Positions 7,829 to 16,752 of a stretch of 64,000 nt of DNA are shown here, piece after piece. Under the pieces are notes generated by a model. That model was not told where the DNA came from and searched no databases. It was given only the letters and a program-made list of their open reading frames with translations. A program made the translations under genes and the position numbers. This stretch comes from Gordonia sp. PP30. GTDB taxonomy: Bacteria > Actinomycetota > Actinomycetes > Mycobacteriales > Mycobacteriaceae. The stretch's first letter is position 1, and every line of letters begins with the position of its first letter. The stretch spans positions 4,278,001-4,342,000 of the forward strand of contig NZ_CP095864.1 of assembly GCF_023100845.1 (NCBI RefSeq), read 5' to 3'.

Positions 7829-8845
7829 TCAGCGGTAGAGGTCCGGGGTGGGCGGGATGTCGACGGGCACCGGGCCGGGGCTTTCCAGGGCGCTGACACC
7901 CGCCTCGCAGCACAGCGCCGCGCGGTAACCGTCCCAGGCCGACGGTCCGGTGGCGCCACCCGCGCGGACAGCGGTGATCCAGTCCTGCACCTCGCGGTCG
8001 TAGGCGGCGGCGAACCGGGTCGTGTAGTCGCGATGCTCGGCGATCGACGACGCCCCCTCGGCCCAGACCCGCAGACCCGCAGGGGCTCCGATCCGGGCGA
8101 CCCCGCGGGACAGCACCGCCTCGGTGGTCACCTGGTAGCCGAATCCCGCGGACACGCTCATCTCGACGTCCGCGAGCACGCCGCCGGCGAGCTCGATCAG
8201 CACCAGGATCGGCTCGCGCAGGTGCTCCGGGGCGTGCGGGTTGCGCCGCCCGTACCGGACCTCGATCGAGGTGACCGGGGCCCCGGCGAGCCAGGGCAGC
8301 ACGTCGAACTCGTGCACCACCGAGTCGGTGATCAGCATCGACTGCCGGTAGCCGGCCGGCACCGAGGGGTTGCGGTGGACCGCGTGCAGCATCAGCAGTT
8401 CCCCGGCACCGCCGCGGGCGATCAGCTCCCGCAGGGCCGCGTACTCGGGATCGAACCGGCGCATGAAACCGACCTGGATCAGCCGCCGGCCACCCGCCAG
8501 TTCGGCGCCGACCACCCGGCGGGCCGCCGCCGCGTCCGGGCAGAGCGGTTTCTCGCACAGCACCGGGAGGCCCGCGGCCAGACACCGGAGCAGGTCGTCC
8601 TCGTGCCAGGGCCCGGGTGAGGCGAGCAGCACCGCGTCCAGCCCGCCGGCCGCGAGGGCCGCGGCCAGGTCCGGGTATCCGGCCGCGCCGGGCGTGGAGT
8701 CCAGGGCCGCCGCGCGCCGCGCCGTGTCCGGTTCGATCACCGCGGTGACGCGAGCACCGGCGACGACGCGGTGCAGCCGCCGCAGGTGGTCGCGGCCCAT
8801 CGCTCCGGCGCCGACGACGCCGACGCGCAGTTCGGTGAAGGTCAT
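7829..8845 (-). CDS. iolG: Inositol 2-dehydrogenase (Gfo/Idh/MocA family)
   Basis: This 338-residue NAD-dependent oxidoreductase of the Gfo/Idh/MocA family is likely to oxidise myo-inositol to scyllo-inosose, the first step of inositol catabolism. The N-terminal Rossmann motif is GVVGAGAMGRDH; CEKPL is the conserved lysine motif at the domain boundary, and a histidine-containing segment (TDSVVHEFDVLPW) is in the catalytic domain. The ATG at 8845 begins MTFTELRVG. It is the last gene of the six-gene iol operon, 26 bases after the iolE-like gene. Specificity for other inositol isomers is possible. Confidence 0.85.
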   Translation of the reverse strand: MTFTELRVGVVGAGAMGRDHLRRLHRVVAGARVTAVIEPDTARRAAALDSTPGAAGYPDLAAALAAGGLDAVLLASPGPWHEDDLLRCLAAGLPVLCEKPLCPDAAAARRVVGAELAGGRRLIQVGFMRRFDPEYAALRELIARGGAGELLMLHAVHRNPSVPAGYRQSMLITDSVVHEFDVLPWLAGAPVTSIEVRYGRRNPHAPEHLREPILVLIELAGGVLADVEMSVSAGFGYQVTTEAVLSRGVARIGAPAGLRVWAEGASSIAEHRDYTTRFAAAYDREVQDWITAVRAGGATGPSAWDGYRAALCCEAGVSALESPGPVPVDIPPTPDLYR

Positions 8846-8871
8846 GTCGGTGACGCCCCTTCGGGTCGTGA

Positions 8872-9795
8872 TCAGCGGGTCCTGGTCAGCGGGTGACAGC
8901 CGAGGATGTGCCGCCGGGTCCGGGTGGCGATCGGTGCCGGGCGGTCGAGGTCGCAGCCCGGCATGTCCTGCTCCACGATGGCGAACATGTCCGGGTCGAT
9001 CGCGGCCGCGGCGTCGATCACCGGCGCGAAGTCGGGGATCCCGCTCGGCGGCTCCACCATCACCTCGACGGCGCAGTCGGCGAACGGCACGTCGTCGCGC
9101 CGGATCCGCTCGATCAGCACCGGATCGACCTGTTTGAGGTGCAGGTAGCCGATCCGCTCGGGATGGCGTGCGAGCAGGTCGAGGCAGTCGCCGCCGTAGT
9201 AGGCGAAATGGCCGGTGTCCAGGCACAGGCTGACCGCACCCGGATCGGTCTCGGCGAGCAGTCGTTCCACCTCGACGGCGGTCCCGACGTGGGTGTCGGC
9301 GTGCGAGTGGAACTGCTGCCGGATGCCGAACTCGGCGGCGAGCGCCCGGCCGAGCCGGTCGTGCCCGGCGGCGAGGGCGCGCCACTGGCCGTCGTCCAGT
9401 GTGCGCGGCTCGCGCTGCGCGCCGGTCACGTCGCTGCGCCAGAGTTCCGGGATCACGACGAGATGCCCGCCGCCCAACGCGCGCACGAGCGCCGCCACCC
9501 GCGACACCCGCGCCCAGGTGTCCGGCCATTCACCGGCGCCGCGGTGGAAGGCGGTGAACACGGTGCCGCCGGACAGCGCGAGGCCGCGACTGCCCAGTTC
9601 GTCGGCCAGCCGGGACGGGTCCGTCGGCAGATAGCCGTACGGCCCGAGTTCGAGATAGTGATAGCCCGCGGCGGCCACCTCGTCGAGGAAGCGCTCCCAG
9701 CCGATCTGGCCGGGATGGTCGGCGAACCACACTCCCCACGAGTCGGGCGCGGTCCCGACGCGCAGGCCCGTCGCCCGGGCGGGGTCGTCATCCAT
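8872..9795 (-). CDS. iolE: Inosose dehydratase-like TIM-barrel protein (IolE family)
   Basis: This 307-residue member of the sugar-phosphate isomerase/epimerase (AP endonuclease 2) fold probably dehydrates 2-keto-myo-inositol to the diketone used by IolD. Supporting features are the N-terminal TAPDSWGVWF, the YLELGPYGYLP segment typical of IolE proteins, and metal-site residues in HSHADTHVG, CLDTGHFAYYGGD and YLHLKQ. The ATG is preceded by AAGGAG and overlaps the end of iolD by eight bases. An inosose isomerase role (IolI-like) is an alternative, but its position next to iolD and its length favour IolE. Confidence 0.82.
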   Translation of the reverse strand: MDDDPARATGLRVGTAPDSWGVWFADHPGQIGWERFLDEVAAAGYHYLELGPYGYLPTDPSRLADELGSRGLALSGGTVFTAFHRGAGEWPDTWARVSRVAALVRALGGGHLVVIPELWRSDVTGAQREPRTLDDGQWRALAAGHDRLGRALAAEFGIRQQFHSHADTHVGTAVEVERLLAETDPGAVSLCLDTGHFAYYGGDCLDLLARHPERIGYLHLKQVDPVLIERIRRDDVPFADCAVEVMVEPPSGIPDFAPVIDAAAAIDPDMFAIVEQDMPGCDLDRPAPIATRTRRHILGCHPLTRTR

Positions 9796-11695
9796 CTGCG
9801 TCTCCTTCCGTGGCGTCTCCTTCCGTGCCGCCCAGAAGCGGCCGCTGCCGCCGGCGCTGCTCGTCGTAGACGGCCCGCGCCGCCCGGGTATCGGGGAGCG
9901 CCGAGACCTCCGCGACCGGGACGTCCCACCAGCCGTGCCCGTCGGGCGCCGGGATCAGCGGATCGCTGCGGACGTGCACGACGGTCGGCCCCTCTCGACG
10001 CTTGGCGGCGACGACGGCCGCGCGCACCTCGTCGCACACGTCGGGGCCGGGTGGCACATCGACCACCGCGCACCCGTAGCCGCGCGCGTGGGCGACGAGG
10101 TCGACGCCCGGATAGCGCGTGCCGTACCGGCCGGAACCGATCGATTCGGAGAGGGCGCCGATGGAAGCGAACCCGTCGTTCTGGATCAGCACGACGATCA
10201 GCCGGATGCCCTCGGCCGCCGCGGTCGCCAGCTCGGAGCTGAGCATCAGGTACGACCCGTCGCCGACCAGCACGATCACGTCGCGGTCGTCACCGGCGTC
10301 AAGCAGGCCGCGCTTAGCCCCGAGCCCACCGGCGATCTCGTAGCCCATGCACGAGAAGCCGTACTCGACGTGATAGCCGAGCGGATCCCGCGGGCGCCAC
10401 AGTTTCTGCAGGTCACCGGGCAGTGAACCGGCCGCGGCCACGACGACGTCGGCGGGTTCGACCGCCGCCAGCACGGCGCCGATGATCTCCGGCTGACCGG
10501 GCAGTTCGGCACCCCGCGGCACCAGTGCCCGGTCCACGACCCGCGCCCAGTCGTCGATCGCGGCGGTGATCGCCGCGGTGTGCCCGGCCGGAACGTGCAG
10601 GTCCGCGACGGCCTCGTGGAGCGCGGCGAGGCCCTCGCGGGCGTCGGCGACCAGCGGCAGCGGCGACCCGTGTTTGGCGGCGTCGAACGGGGCGACGTTG
10701 AGGTTGACGAAGACGACGCCGGGGTCGCCGAACGCGGACCGGCTGGCGGTGGTGAAGTCGCTGTAGCGGGTGCCGATGCCGACGACGACGTCGGCCGTCG
10801 CGGCGATCGCGTTGGCCGCCGCGCTGCCGGTGGCCCCCAGGCCGCCCAGGTGGAGCGGGTGCCCGGCGGGCAACGACCCGCCGCCGGCCTGGGTGGTGGC
10901 CACCGGGATGCCGGTCGCCTCGGCGAACGCCCGCAGCGCGTCGGTGGCGCCGGAGTAGATCACCCCGCCCCCGGCGACGATCATCGGCCGCCGCGCCGCG
11001 CGGAGGGTCGCGGCAGCCCGGGCGATCGCGCCGCGTTCCGGCGGTGGACGGCGCAGGTGCCAATCGCGGTCGGCGAGGAATTCCACGGGCACATCGAGCG
11101 CCTCGGTGGCGGTGTCCTCCGGCAGCACCAGGGTCACCGCGCCGGTCTCGGCGGGATCGGTCAGCACGCGCAGCGCGGCGAGCGCCACCGAGTAGAGCTG
11201 TTGCGGCCGGTCGATCCGGCCGAAGAAGCGAGACAGCGGACGGAACGCATCGGCCACCTGAAGCCCCGGGTCGTGCGGGTGTTCCAGCTGTTGAAGGACC
11301 GGGTCGGCGACGCGGGTGGCGAAGGTGTCGGCCACCAGCAGCAGCGCGGGGAGCCGATTCGCGGTGGCCAGTGCCGCCCCGGTGAGCATGTTCGCCGCCC
11401 CCGGGCCGACCGAGGCGGTGGCGGCGAGGGTGGCGCGCCGCCGATGCATGCGGGCGTAGCCGACGGCCTGGTGCACCATGGCCTGTTCGTTGCGCGCCTG
11501 GTGATACGGCATCCGCCCCGGATCGATCGTCTCCCCTTCCAGCAGCGCCTGCCCGATCCCCGAGAGGTTGCCGTGCCCGAAGATGCCGAGCACGCCGGCG
11601 ACGGTCCGCTCGCGGATGTCGCCGTCGACCGTCCACTGGTGGCCGAGAAAGGTGACGAGCGCCTGGGCGACGGTGAGTCTGCGGGTGGTCATCAC
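9788..11695 (-). CDS. iolD: 3D-(3,5/4)-trihydroxycyclohexane-1,2-dione acylhydrolase (ThDP-dependent)
   Basis: This 635-residue thiamine-diphosphate enzyme hydrolyses the cyclic dione formed by IolE to 5-deoxy-glucuronate. The N-terminal pyrimidine-binding domain has ARNEQAMVHQAVGYAR with the conserved Glu; the central domain follows, and the C-terminal domain carries the GDGSYLM...QNDGFAS diphosphate/metal motif. Length and order match IolD. Two in-frame ATG codons stand at the start (11695 and 11692); the first makes an ATGA overlap with the iolB stop, implying coupled translation. Confidence 0.93.
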   Translation of the reverse strand: MMTTRRLTVAQALVTFLGHQWTVDGDIRERTVAGVLGIFGHGNLSGIGQALLEGETIDPGRMPYHQARNEQAMVHQAVGYARMHRRRATLAATASVGPGAANMLTGAALATANRLPALLLVADTFATRVADPVLQQLEHPHDPGLQVADAFRPLSRFFGRIDRPQQLYSVALAALRVLTDPAETGAVTLVLPEDTATEALDVPVEFLADRDWHLRRPPPERGAIARAAATLRAARRPMIVAGGGVIYSGATDALRAFAEATGIPVATTQAGGGSLPAGHPLHLGGLGATGSAAANAIAATADVVVGIGTRYSDFTTASRSAFGDPGVVFVNLNVAPFDAAKHGSPLPLVADAREGLAALHEAVADLHVPAGHTAAITAAIDDWARVVDRALVPRGAELPGQPEIIGAVLAAVEPADVVVAAAGSLPGDLQKLWRPRDPLGYHVEYGFSCMGYEIAGGLGAKRGLLDAGDDRDVIVLVGDGSYLMLSSELATAAAEGIRLIVVLIQNDGFASIGALSESIGSGRYGTRYPGVDLVAHARGYGCAVVDVPPGPDVCDEVRAAVVAAKRREGPTVVHVRSDPLIPAPDGHGWWDVPVAEVSALPDTRAARAVYDEQRRRQRPLLGGTEGDATEGDADG

Positions 11696-12597
11696 CGGTC
11701 CGCCCGTTCCGCGGTGAAGGGCAGTCGCGGATCGGCCTCCTGGCCCGGCCAGGTGTCGCGCACCCAGGCCTGACCGGGGTCGTCGCTGATCAGCCAGACC
11801 CGTTCCGGTCCGGGCCCGGCCATCACGTTGAGGTAGTACAGGTCGTACTCGGGCGCGGCCGTCGCCGGACCGTGATAGCCGTAGGGCACCAGCGCGACGT
11901 CGCCGGTGCGGACCGTGGCGTGCGTGTCGATCTCGCCCGCGGGCGACGACGACGTCACGAACATCCCGAAGGCGTCGGCGTCCGCGGGCGCGCCCAGGTC
12001 GCGCGCAGGCGCCGCCTCGAAGTAGTAGATCTCCTCCAGCTGCGACTCGTGGCCGGGCACGTATTCGTCGTGTTTATGGGCCGGATGCGACGACCAGTTG
12101 CCGCCCGGGGTGATCACCTCGCAGACGATCAGCGCCGCCGCGTCGAGCACGTCCGGGGTGCCGAGGTCGTGCACCTGCCGGGTGTCGCGCCCGGTGCCGC
12201 GGATCTCGACCGGGATGTCGCCCGCGCCCAGGTGGACGGCGGGTCTGGCCTGGGTGGTCCGCGCCTGCGCGATCGCCACCCGCCCGGATCCGCGCAGCGT
12301 GGCGGCGGTTCCGGCACCGAGGAAGAGGACGTCCGTGGGTCCGGCGAAGACGTTCGCGCGGCCGGCCAGCGATGTCGCGGCACCGTCGTGGTCGATGTCG
12401 AACGACCCGGCCAGCGGAACCACCAGGCGCTCCACGTCACCGGCAGGCAGATCGACGGCGGCACCGGCGGCGACGTCCGCGACGCGCAGGCCGGTGTGGG
12501 TCCAGCCGTCGATCGCGTCGTCGACCACGACCGCGCAGCCGTCGCGGGCGAGGGTTCCGCGCGGCCGGAACCAGGCGTTCGGCACGGCCGCCCTCAC
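11692..12597 (-). CDS. iolB: 5-deoxy-glucuronate isomerase
   Basis: This 301-residue double-cupin enzyme converts 5-deoxy-glucuronate to 5-dehydro-2-deoxy-gluconate. Recognition rests on the C-terminal cupin with WSSHPAHKHDEY, LEEIYYFE and ALVPYGYHGP, whose His and Glu residues form the metal site, and on normal family length. The GTG start lies in a GTGA overlap with the preceding aldolase-like gene. It is the third gene of the iol operon. Confidence 0.93.
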   Translation of the reverse strand: MRAAVPNAWFRPRGTLARDGCAVVVDDAIDGWTHTGLRVADVAAGAAVDLPAGDVERLVVPLAGSFDIDHDGAATSLAGRANVFAGPTDVLFLGAGTAATLRGSGRVAIAQARTTQARPAVHLGAGDIPVEIRGTGRDTRQVHDLGTPDVLDAAALIVCEVITPGGNWSSHPAHKHDEYVPGHESQLEEIYYFEAAPARDLGAPADADAFGMFVTSSSPAGEIDTHATVRTGDVALVPYGYHGPATAAPEYDLYYLNVMAGPGPERVWLISDDPGQAWVRDTWPGQEADPRLPFTAERADR

Positions 12598-13520
12598 CGC
12601 TCCACCGCCGCGTGCACCAGTTCGGCGGCCGCCGCGACGGCCCCGGCCACGTCGCCGTCGTGCGGATAGAGCAGGGCGCGGCCGACGGTCAGCCCGACCA
12701 CGCCGGGCAGGGCGAGCGCCGACTCCCAGGACGACGCGACCGCATCCGGGCCGATCGCCGGGTCGCCGCCGAGGAGCAGGGTCGGCAGGGTGGTCGACGC
12801 CATCACGTCGGCCATGTCGTCGACCACCGGAAGTTTGAGCCAGGTGTAGGCGGAGCTGCCGCCGAGGCCGGCCGCCATCACGATCGAGTTGATCACCGCG
12901 TCGGTGGACAGGTCGTTCACGATCGCGCCGTCTACGCGGCGGCTGAGGAACGGCTCCAGCATGATCGGGACCTGCGCGGCGGCCGCGTCGTCGACGGCGC
13001 GGGCGGTGGCCTCCATGGTGGTGACGGTCGCCGGATCGTCCAGGTCGAAGCGCACGAGGGCCTTGGCGAAGTCGAGGCGGTCGCGGGTGATCGCCGGGAT
13101 GTCGTAGGCGGTGTAGCGGTCGTCCATCTCGAAGGCCGCGCCCCGGAGCCCGCCGCGGTTCATCGAACCGACGACGATCTTGTCGTCGAGCAACCCGAGC
13201 AGGGCCAGGTCGTCGATCAGTTCCGGGGTGCCGAGGACCCCGTCGACGCCGGGGCAGGCCAGCGCGGTGGCGACGCGCTGCAGCAGGTCGTACCGGTCGG
13301 CCATCGCCATCGGATCCTTCCGGATACCGAGCGCGCCGCGAGCCGGATGGTCGGCGGCGACGATCAGCAGACGGCCGTCTCCGCGCACCACCGGGCGGCG
13401 CCGGCGCACGGCGAACGCGCGGCCCACCGCCTCGGGGTCGGCCAGCCGGGTCAACCGGAGCTGAGCGAACGCACCCTCGGTGATCGGGCCGGGCGTCGCC
13501 AGCGGGCGCATCGCGGTCAT
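12594..13520 (-). CDS. Cgl0158-family (beta/alpha)8-barrel aldolase-like protein
   Basis: This 308-residue protein resembles the Cgl0158 type found inside actinobacterial inositol clusters. Characteristic parts are LLIVAADHPARGALG near the N terminus, VDGVLGTPELIDDLALLG, VGSMNRGGLRGA, and the glycine-rich phosphate-type loop LLGGDPA near the C terminus. In inositol operons it occupies the place of IolJ, the aldolase that splits 5-dehydro-2-deoxy-gluconate 6-phosphate, so that role is inferred. It overlaps iolC by four bases (ATGA) and iolB by four (GTGA). An alternative start is the second ATG at 13511. Confidence 0.78.
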   Translation of the reverse strand: MTAMRPLATPGPITEGAFAQLRLTRLADPEAVGRAFAVRRRRPVVRGDGRLLIVAADHPARGALGIRKDPMAMADRYDLLQRVATALACPGVDGVLGTPELIDDLALLGLLDDKIVVGSMNRGGLRGAAFEMDDRYTAYDIPAITRDRLDFAKALVRFDLDDPATVTTMEATARAVDDAAAAQVPIMLEPFLSRRVDGAIVNDLSTDAVINSIVMAAGLGGSSAYTWLKLPVVDDMADVMASTTLPTLLLGGDPAIGPDAVASSWESALALPGVVGLTVGRALLYPHDGDVAGAVAAAAELVHAAVER

Positions 13521-14503
13521 CGCGCGCCCACCCGTCGGCCCGGATGCCCGGCCAGCAGCGCCGTCACCTCGGCGGTGGTCGGCATCGCCGTCGAGCATTC
13601 CCGGCGGCCCGCGACCAGCGCACCGGCGGCGTTCGCGAAAGCCGCGACCCGCCCCAGGTCCCAGCCCTGGAGTAGCCCGTGGCAGAAGGCGCCGCCGAAG
13701 CCGTCGCCGGCGCCGAGGCCGTTCACCACCTCGATCCGGCACGGCGGCGCCTCGACTCGCTCGGACCGGGTCTTGGCCAGCACACCGCCGGCGCCCCGCT
13801 TCACCACGGCCAGGTCCAGTCCTCGTTCCAGCAGCGCGTCGGCGGCACGGTCCGGGTCGCGCTCGCCGACGGCCGTGAAGCACTCGTCCTCGTTGCCGAT
13901 CGCGATGGTCACCAGGCCCAGGGCCGCCTCGATCTGCGCGGTCGCCGCCGCGCGCGAAGGCCAGAACATCGGCCGGTAGTCGAGATCGAGCACCGTCATC
14001 GGGACGCGCCCGCGGGCCTCCCAGGCGGCGTGGTGCGCCGACCGGCTCGGTTCGCGGGACAGTCCGGTCACCGTCGACCAGTAGATGCGCGCGTCCGTGA
14101 TCGCCGGACGGTCGAGGCCGTCGGCGGTCAGCGTGAGGTCCGGCGCGATCGGCTCGCGATAGAAGTACAGCGGGAAGCGGTCCGGCGGGAAGATCTCGCA
14201 GAAGGTGATCGGGGTGTTCAGCCCGTCGGCGGTGCCGACGTACCGGTCGTCCACGCCGAGCCGGGTCAGCTCCCGGTGGAGATAGCGGCCGAAGGGGTCG
14301 TCGCCGGTGGCCGAGATCAGCGCCGTGCGCAGGCCGTGCCGGGCCGCCGCGACGGCGACGTTCGCGGCGCTGCCGCCCAGCGATTTGCCGAAGGTCTCCA
14401 CCTCGTCGAGCCCGACACCCGACTCCCGCGGATACAGGTCGACGCCGAGCCGCCCGATGGTGAGCAGGTCGAAGGGTGCGGCGTCCGGCGACGAAAGCGT
14501 CAT
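13517..14503 (-). CDS. iolC: 5-dehydro-2-deoxygluconokinase (PfkB family)
   Basis: This 328-residue PfkB/ribokinase-type kinase phosphorylates 5-dehydro-2-deoxy-gluconate in inositol degradation. The N-terminal pattern LTIGRLGVDLYP and GKSLGGSAANVAVAAAR is typical of IolC; the C-terminal ATP/anion-hole motif is NGLGAGDGFGGAF with the catalytic Asp. GGAGG lies about ten bases upstream of the ATG. It is the first gene of the operon, so its promoter should lie in the 14504-14908 gap. No LacI- or GntR-type inositol repressor gene is in the window. Confidence 0.92.
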   Translation of the reverse strand: MTLSSPDAAPFDLLTIGRLGVDLYPRESGVGLDEVETFGKSLGGSAANVAVAAARHGLRTALISATGDDPFGRYLHRELTRLGVDDRYVGTADGLNTPITFCEIFPPDRFPLYFYREPIAPDLTLTADGLDRPAITDARIYWSTVTGLSREPSRSAHHAAWEARGRVPMTVLDLDYRPMFWPSRAAATAQIEAALGLVTIAIGNEDECFTAVGERDPDRAADALLERGLDLAVVKRGAGGVLAKTRSERVEAPPCRIEVVNGLGAGDGFGGAFCHGLLQGWDLGRVAAFANAAGALVAGRRECSTAMPTTAEVTALLAGHPGRRVGAR

Positions 14504-14908
14504 GGCGGCCGGACCTCCCTGCTCGTCGGCGTGGCATCCCTGCCTTGAACTCTAGTCAGTTCTCCCGAGTTGCTTTGCGGTCCTCGGCATATGAGGCGAG
14601 TGGACCCGAGACGGGCGGGATGCGGTCGCCGCTGAAGTCGACGTCGGCGGATCTGCAGTCGAAGGACCACTCCTGGTGTCGTACCGAAGTCGAACATCGC
14701 GTGTTCGCAGTCCGATGCCCAACACCGACCGGAGCCATGATTGCCGCCGTAGGAGTCAGCTCTCCCAGAGATCGCAAATAGGTGCCACAACCAGGGGATA
14801 CAGTCTCACAACGGCACAGATATCATCGGTAGCGCACACCACAATATGAATGTATTATAAATCATAGATACTTCGAACATCATGAGTGATCAGAGGGAGG
14901 TGACAACC
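14504..14908. other. Divergent intergenic region between iolC and the DUF222-HNH gene
   Basis: I see no convincing gene in these 405 bases. The iolC-proximal half is of average composition. The last 75 bases are strikingly AT-rich (around TGTATTATAAATCATAG at 14849-14865), contain TATAAT-like hexamers, and probably hold the promoter of the DUF222 gene. The iol promoter should lie nearer 14510-14600, but I find no clear operator there. Confidence 0.55.
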
Positions 14909-16738
14909 ATGGAGATCGGCGAGGCATCCGGCGAGTTCGCCACCCGCTGGGCCGGGGTCGACTTCGCTCCGGCGGGGATGGTCGCCCCCGATGACACCGA
15001 TGATGAGCAGACCCAGTGCCATGACTGGGGCGTGTACGCCGAGTCGGCATGGCGGGGGCAGGCGTTCCTGTATTGGCAGCAGCTATACGCGGTCGGCCAG
15101 TTCCTCGACATCGCGCTGGCCGGCCTCGACGACCAGGTATGCGCGGGGGCCGAGCAGAAAGACCTGTTCGATCCTTACGCGGTGGCGGTGGAGTTCTTCG
15201 GGGCCATGTTCGCCGGGAACCGGCGGGATTCCCGCGCTCTGGTCGCGATGGCGATCGCCGTGGCCGAACGCCTGCCGAGGACCGCCGACCTGCTGCGGCA
15301 GACGGTGATCAGCCCGGCGATGTTCGCCAAGGTCGTCGACCGCACCGACATCGTCGACGAGCCCGCGATCGTCGCCACCGTCGACCAGGACGTGGCGAAC
15401 GCGTTGGCGAAGGCCGGGCACATCTCCGAAAAGGCCGCCGAACGGATCGCCGACCGCATCGTCGACAAACACGATCGCGAGGCCTCCCGCAAACGCCGCG
15501 ACAAAGCCCAACGACGTAAGAACGTGACCCGGCGGGACTACACCGACGGGCTCGGTGGGATCACCATCACCGCCGACGCCGAAGAGACCCGTCTGGCGTA
15601 CGAGGCGGTCGAGGCGATGATCGCCGGAGTCTGTCCCAACGATCCCCGCAGCAAGGGGGCGTTACGGTCGGCGGCGGCGATCGCCCGGCTGCGCGGTCTT
15701 CCGTTCACCTGTGCCTGCACCGGCAAAGAGACCTGCACCGCAACCCTGTCGACCGAGGAGATCTCCGAGCGGCAGGCGCGAATCATCGTGCACGCAGTGT
15801 GCCGCAAGACCACCCTGGCCGGCGGCGACGACGAGCCCGGATTCCTGGATGGGCATGGTCCGATCGGCGCCGACCACGTCCGTGATCTGGCGCGCGGCCC
15901 CGATGCCCTGGTCCGAGACCTCGACCTGGGTAAACTCCTCACACCCCACCGGACCCTGGCGACCACAGCCGAGACCACGACCCCCGACAACGGCGGCGCC
16001 CACAGCGGTGACAGTGACGGCGCCCGGGCGGCACCGAAAGCCGAGTACCGGCCACCTACCGGAGACGACGAGGACGCCGAGACAGGCAGCGCCGATACCG
16101 GGGACCAGGACGGGGGCGCCGCGACCGAGACCAGCGGGGGTCCTGTGCCGCCAACGTTCCTCACCGACACCGCCCAGCCCGGGGATCCCTACCGACCCAC
16201 CGCCGCCCTGGACGTCCTCATCCGCGCACTGTTCGGCACCTGTACCGTCCCCGGCTGCGATCAGCCCGCCTGGCACTGCGAGTTGGATCATTGCCAGGAG
16301 TTCAACCAGGTCTGCCCCGCTTCCGGCGGCCCCACCTGCCTGTGCAATCTCAACCCCAAATGCAAACGGCATCACTTGCTGAAAACTCACCTCGGCGCCA
16401 CCAACCCCGCAGACGGCTGGATCGACGAACAGTGGATCGACCACGACGGCACCGTGTGGACCGCGATCACCGTCCACGGCATCACGCTCGAGACCCGCGC
16501 GGAGAATCAGTGGCTGTTCCCCGATCTGACCGCGGCGACATGCGCCCACCAGGCCCAAGCACCACCCGAGACAGCTCCGGCCGGCGAACCAGCCCCACCA
16601 CGCGCGGGCGCGTGCACCCCCAGTGGAGGCCTTCGAGCCGCCACCGCACACAAGCACGCCTGGCGGCGCGCCGAACGCGCCCGCCTCCGCCGCGAACGCG
16701 CACACGCCGACGAACTCTACGGCCCACCACCGTTCTAG
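14909..16738 (+). CDS. DUF222 (13E12 repeat) HNH endonuclease-domain protein
   Basis: This 609-residue protein has an N-terminal DUF222 region (about residues 30-330), a charged low-complexity linker rich in Asp, Thr and Gly, and a C-terminal HNH domain with CTVPGCDQPAWHCELDH and CNLNPKCKRHH. HNH residues and zinc-binding cysteines appear intact, so DNA cleavage is plausible, but the role of this actinobacterial multicopy family is unknown. I choose the ATG at 14909 because GAGGGAGGTGA precedes it; an in-frame ATG at 14882 lacks such a site. It separates the iol operon from the sugar porter and has an AT-rich upstream region, consistent with acquisition. Confidence 0.88.
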   Translation: MEIGEASGEFATRWAGVDFAPAGMVAPDDTDDEQTQCHDWGVYAESAWRGQAFLYWQQLYAVGQFLDIALAGLDDQVCAGAEQKDLFDPYAVAVEFFGAMFAGNRRDSRALVAMAIAVAERLPRTADLLRQTVISPAMFAKVVDRTDIVDEPAIVATVDQDVANALAKAGHISEKAAERIADRIVDKHDREASRKRRDKAQRRKNVTRRDYTDGLGGITITADAEETRLAYEAVEAMIAGVCPNDPRSKGALRSAAAIARLRGLPFTCACTGKETCTATLSTEEISERQARIIVHAVCRKTTLAGGDDEPGFLDGHGPIGADHVRDLARGPDALVRDLDLGKLLTPHRTLATTAETTTPDNGGAHSGDSDGARAAPKAEYRPPTGDDEDAETGSADTGDQDGGAATETSGGPVPPTFLTDTAQPGDPYRPTAALDVLIRALFGTCTVPGCDQPAWHCELDHCQEFNQVCPASGGPTCLCNLNPKCKRHHLLKTHLGATNPADGWIDEQWIDHDGTVWTAITVHGITLETRAENQWLFPDLTAATCAHQAQAPPETAPAGEPAPPRAGACTPSGGLRAATAHKHAWRRAERARLRRERAHADELYGPPPF

Positions 16739-16752
16739 TCAGACCACCGGGG

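Noticed and set aside
14504-14881. Small open frames of 70-100 codons in the iolC-DUF222 gap
   Set aside because: No ribosome-binding site, no recognisable residues, and both strands have comparable frames; composition changes toward AT-rich promoter-like sequence instead.
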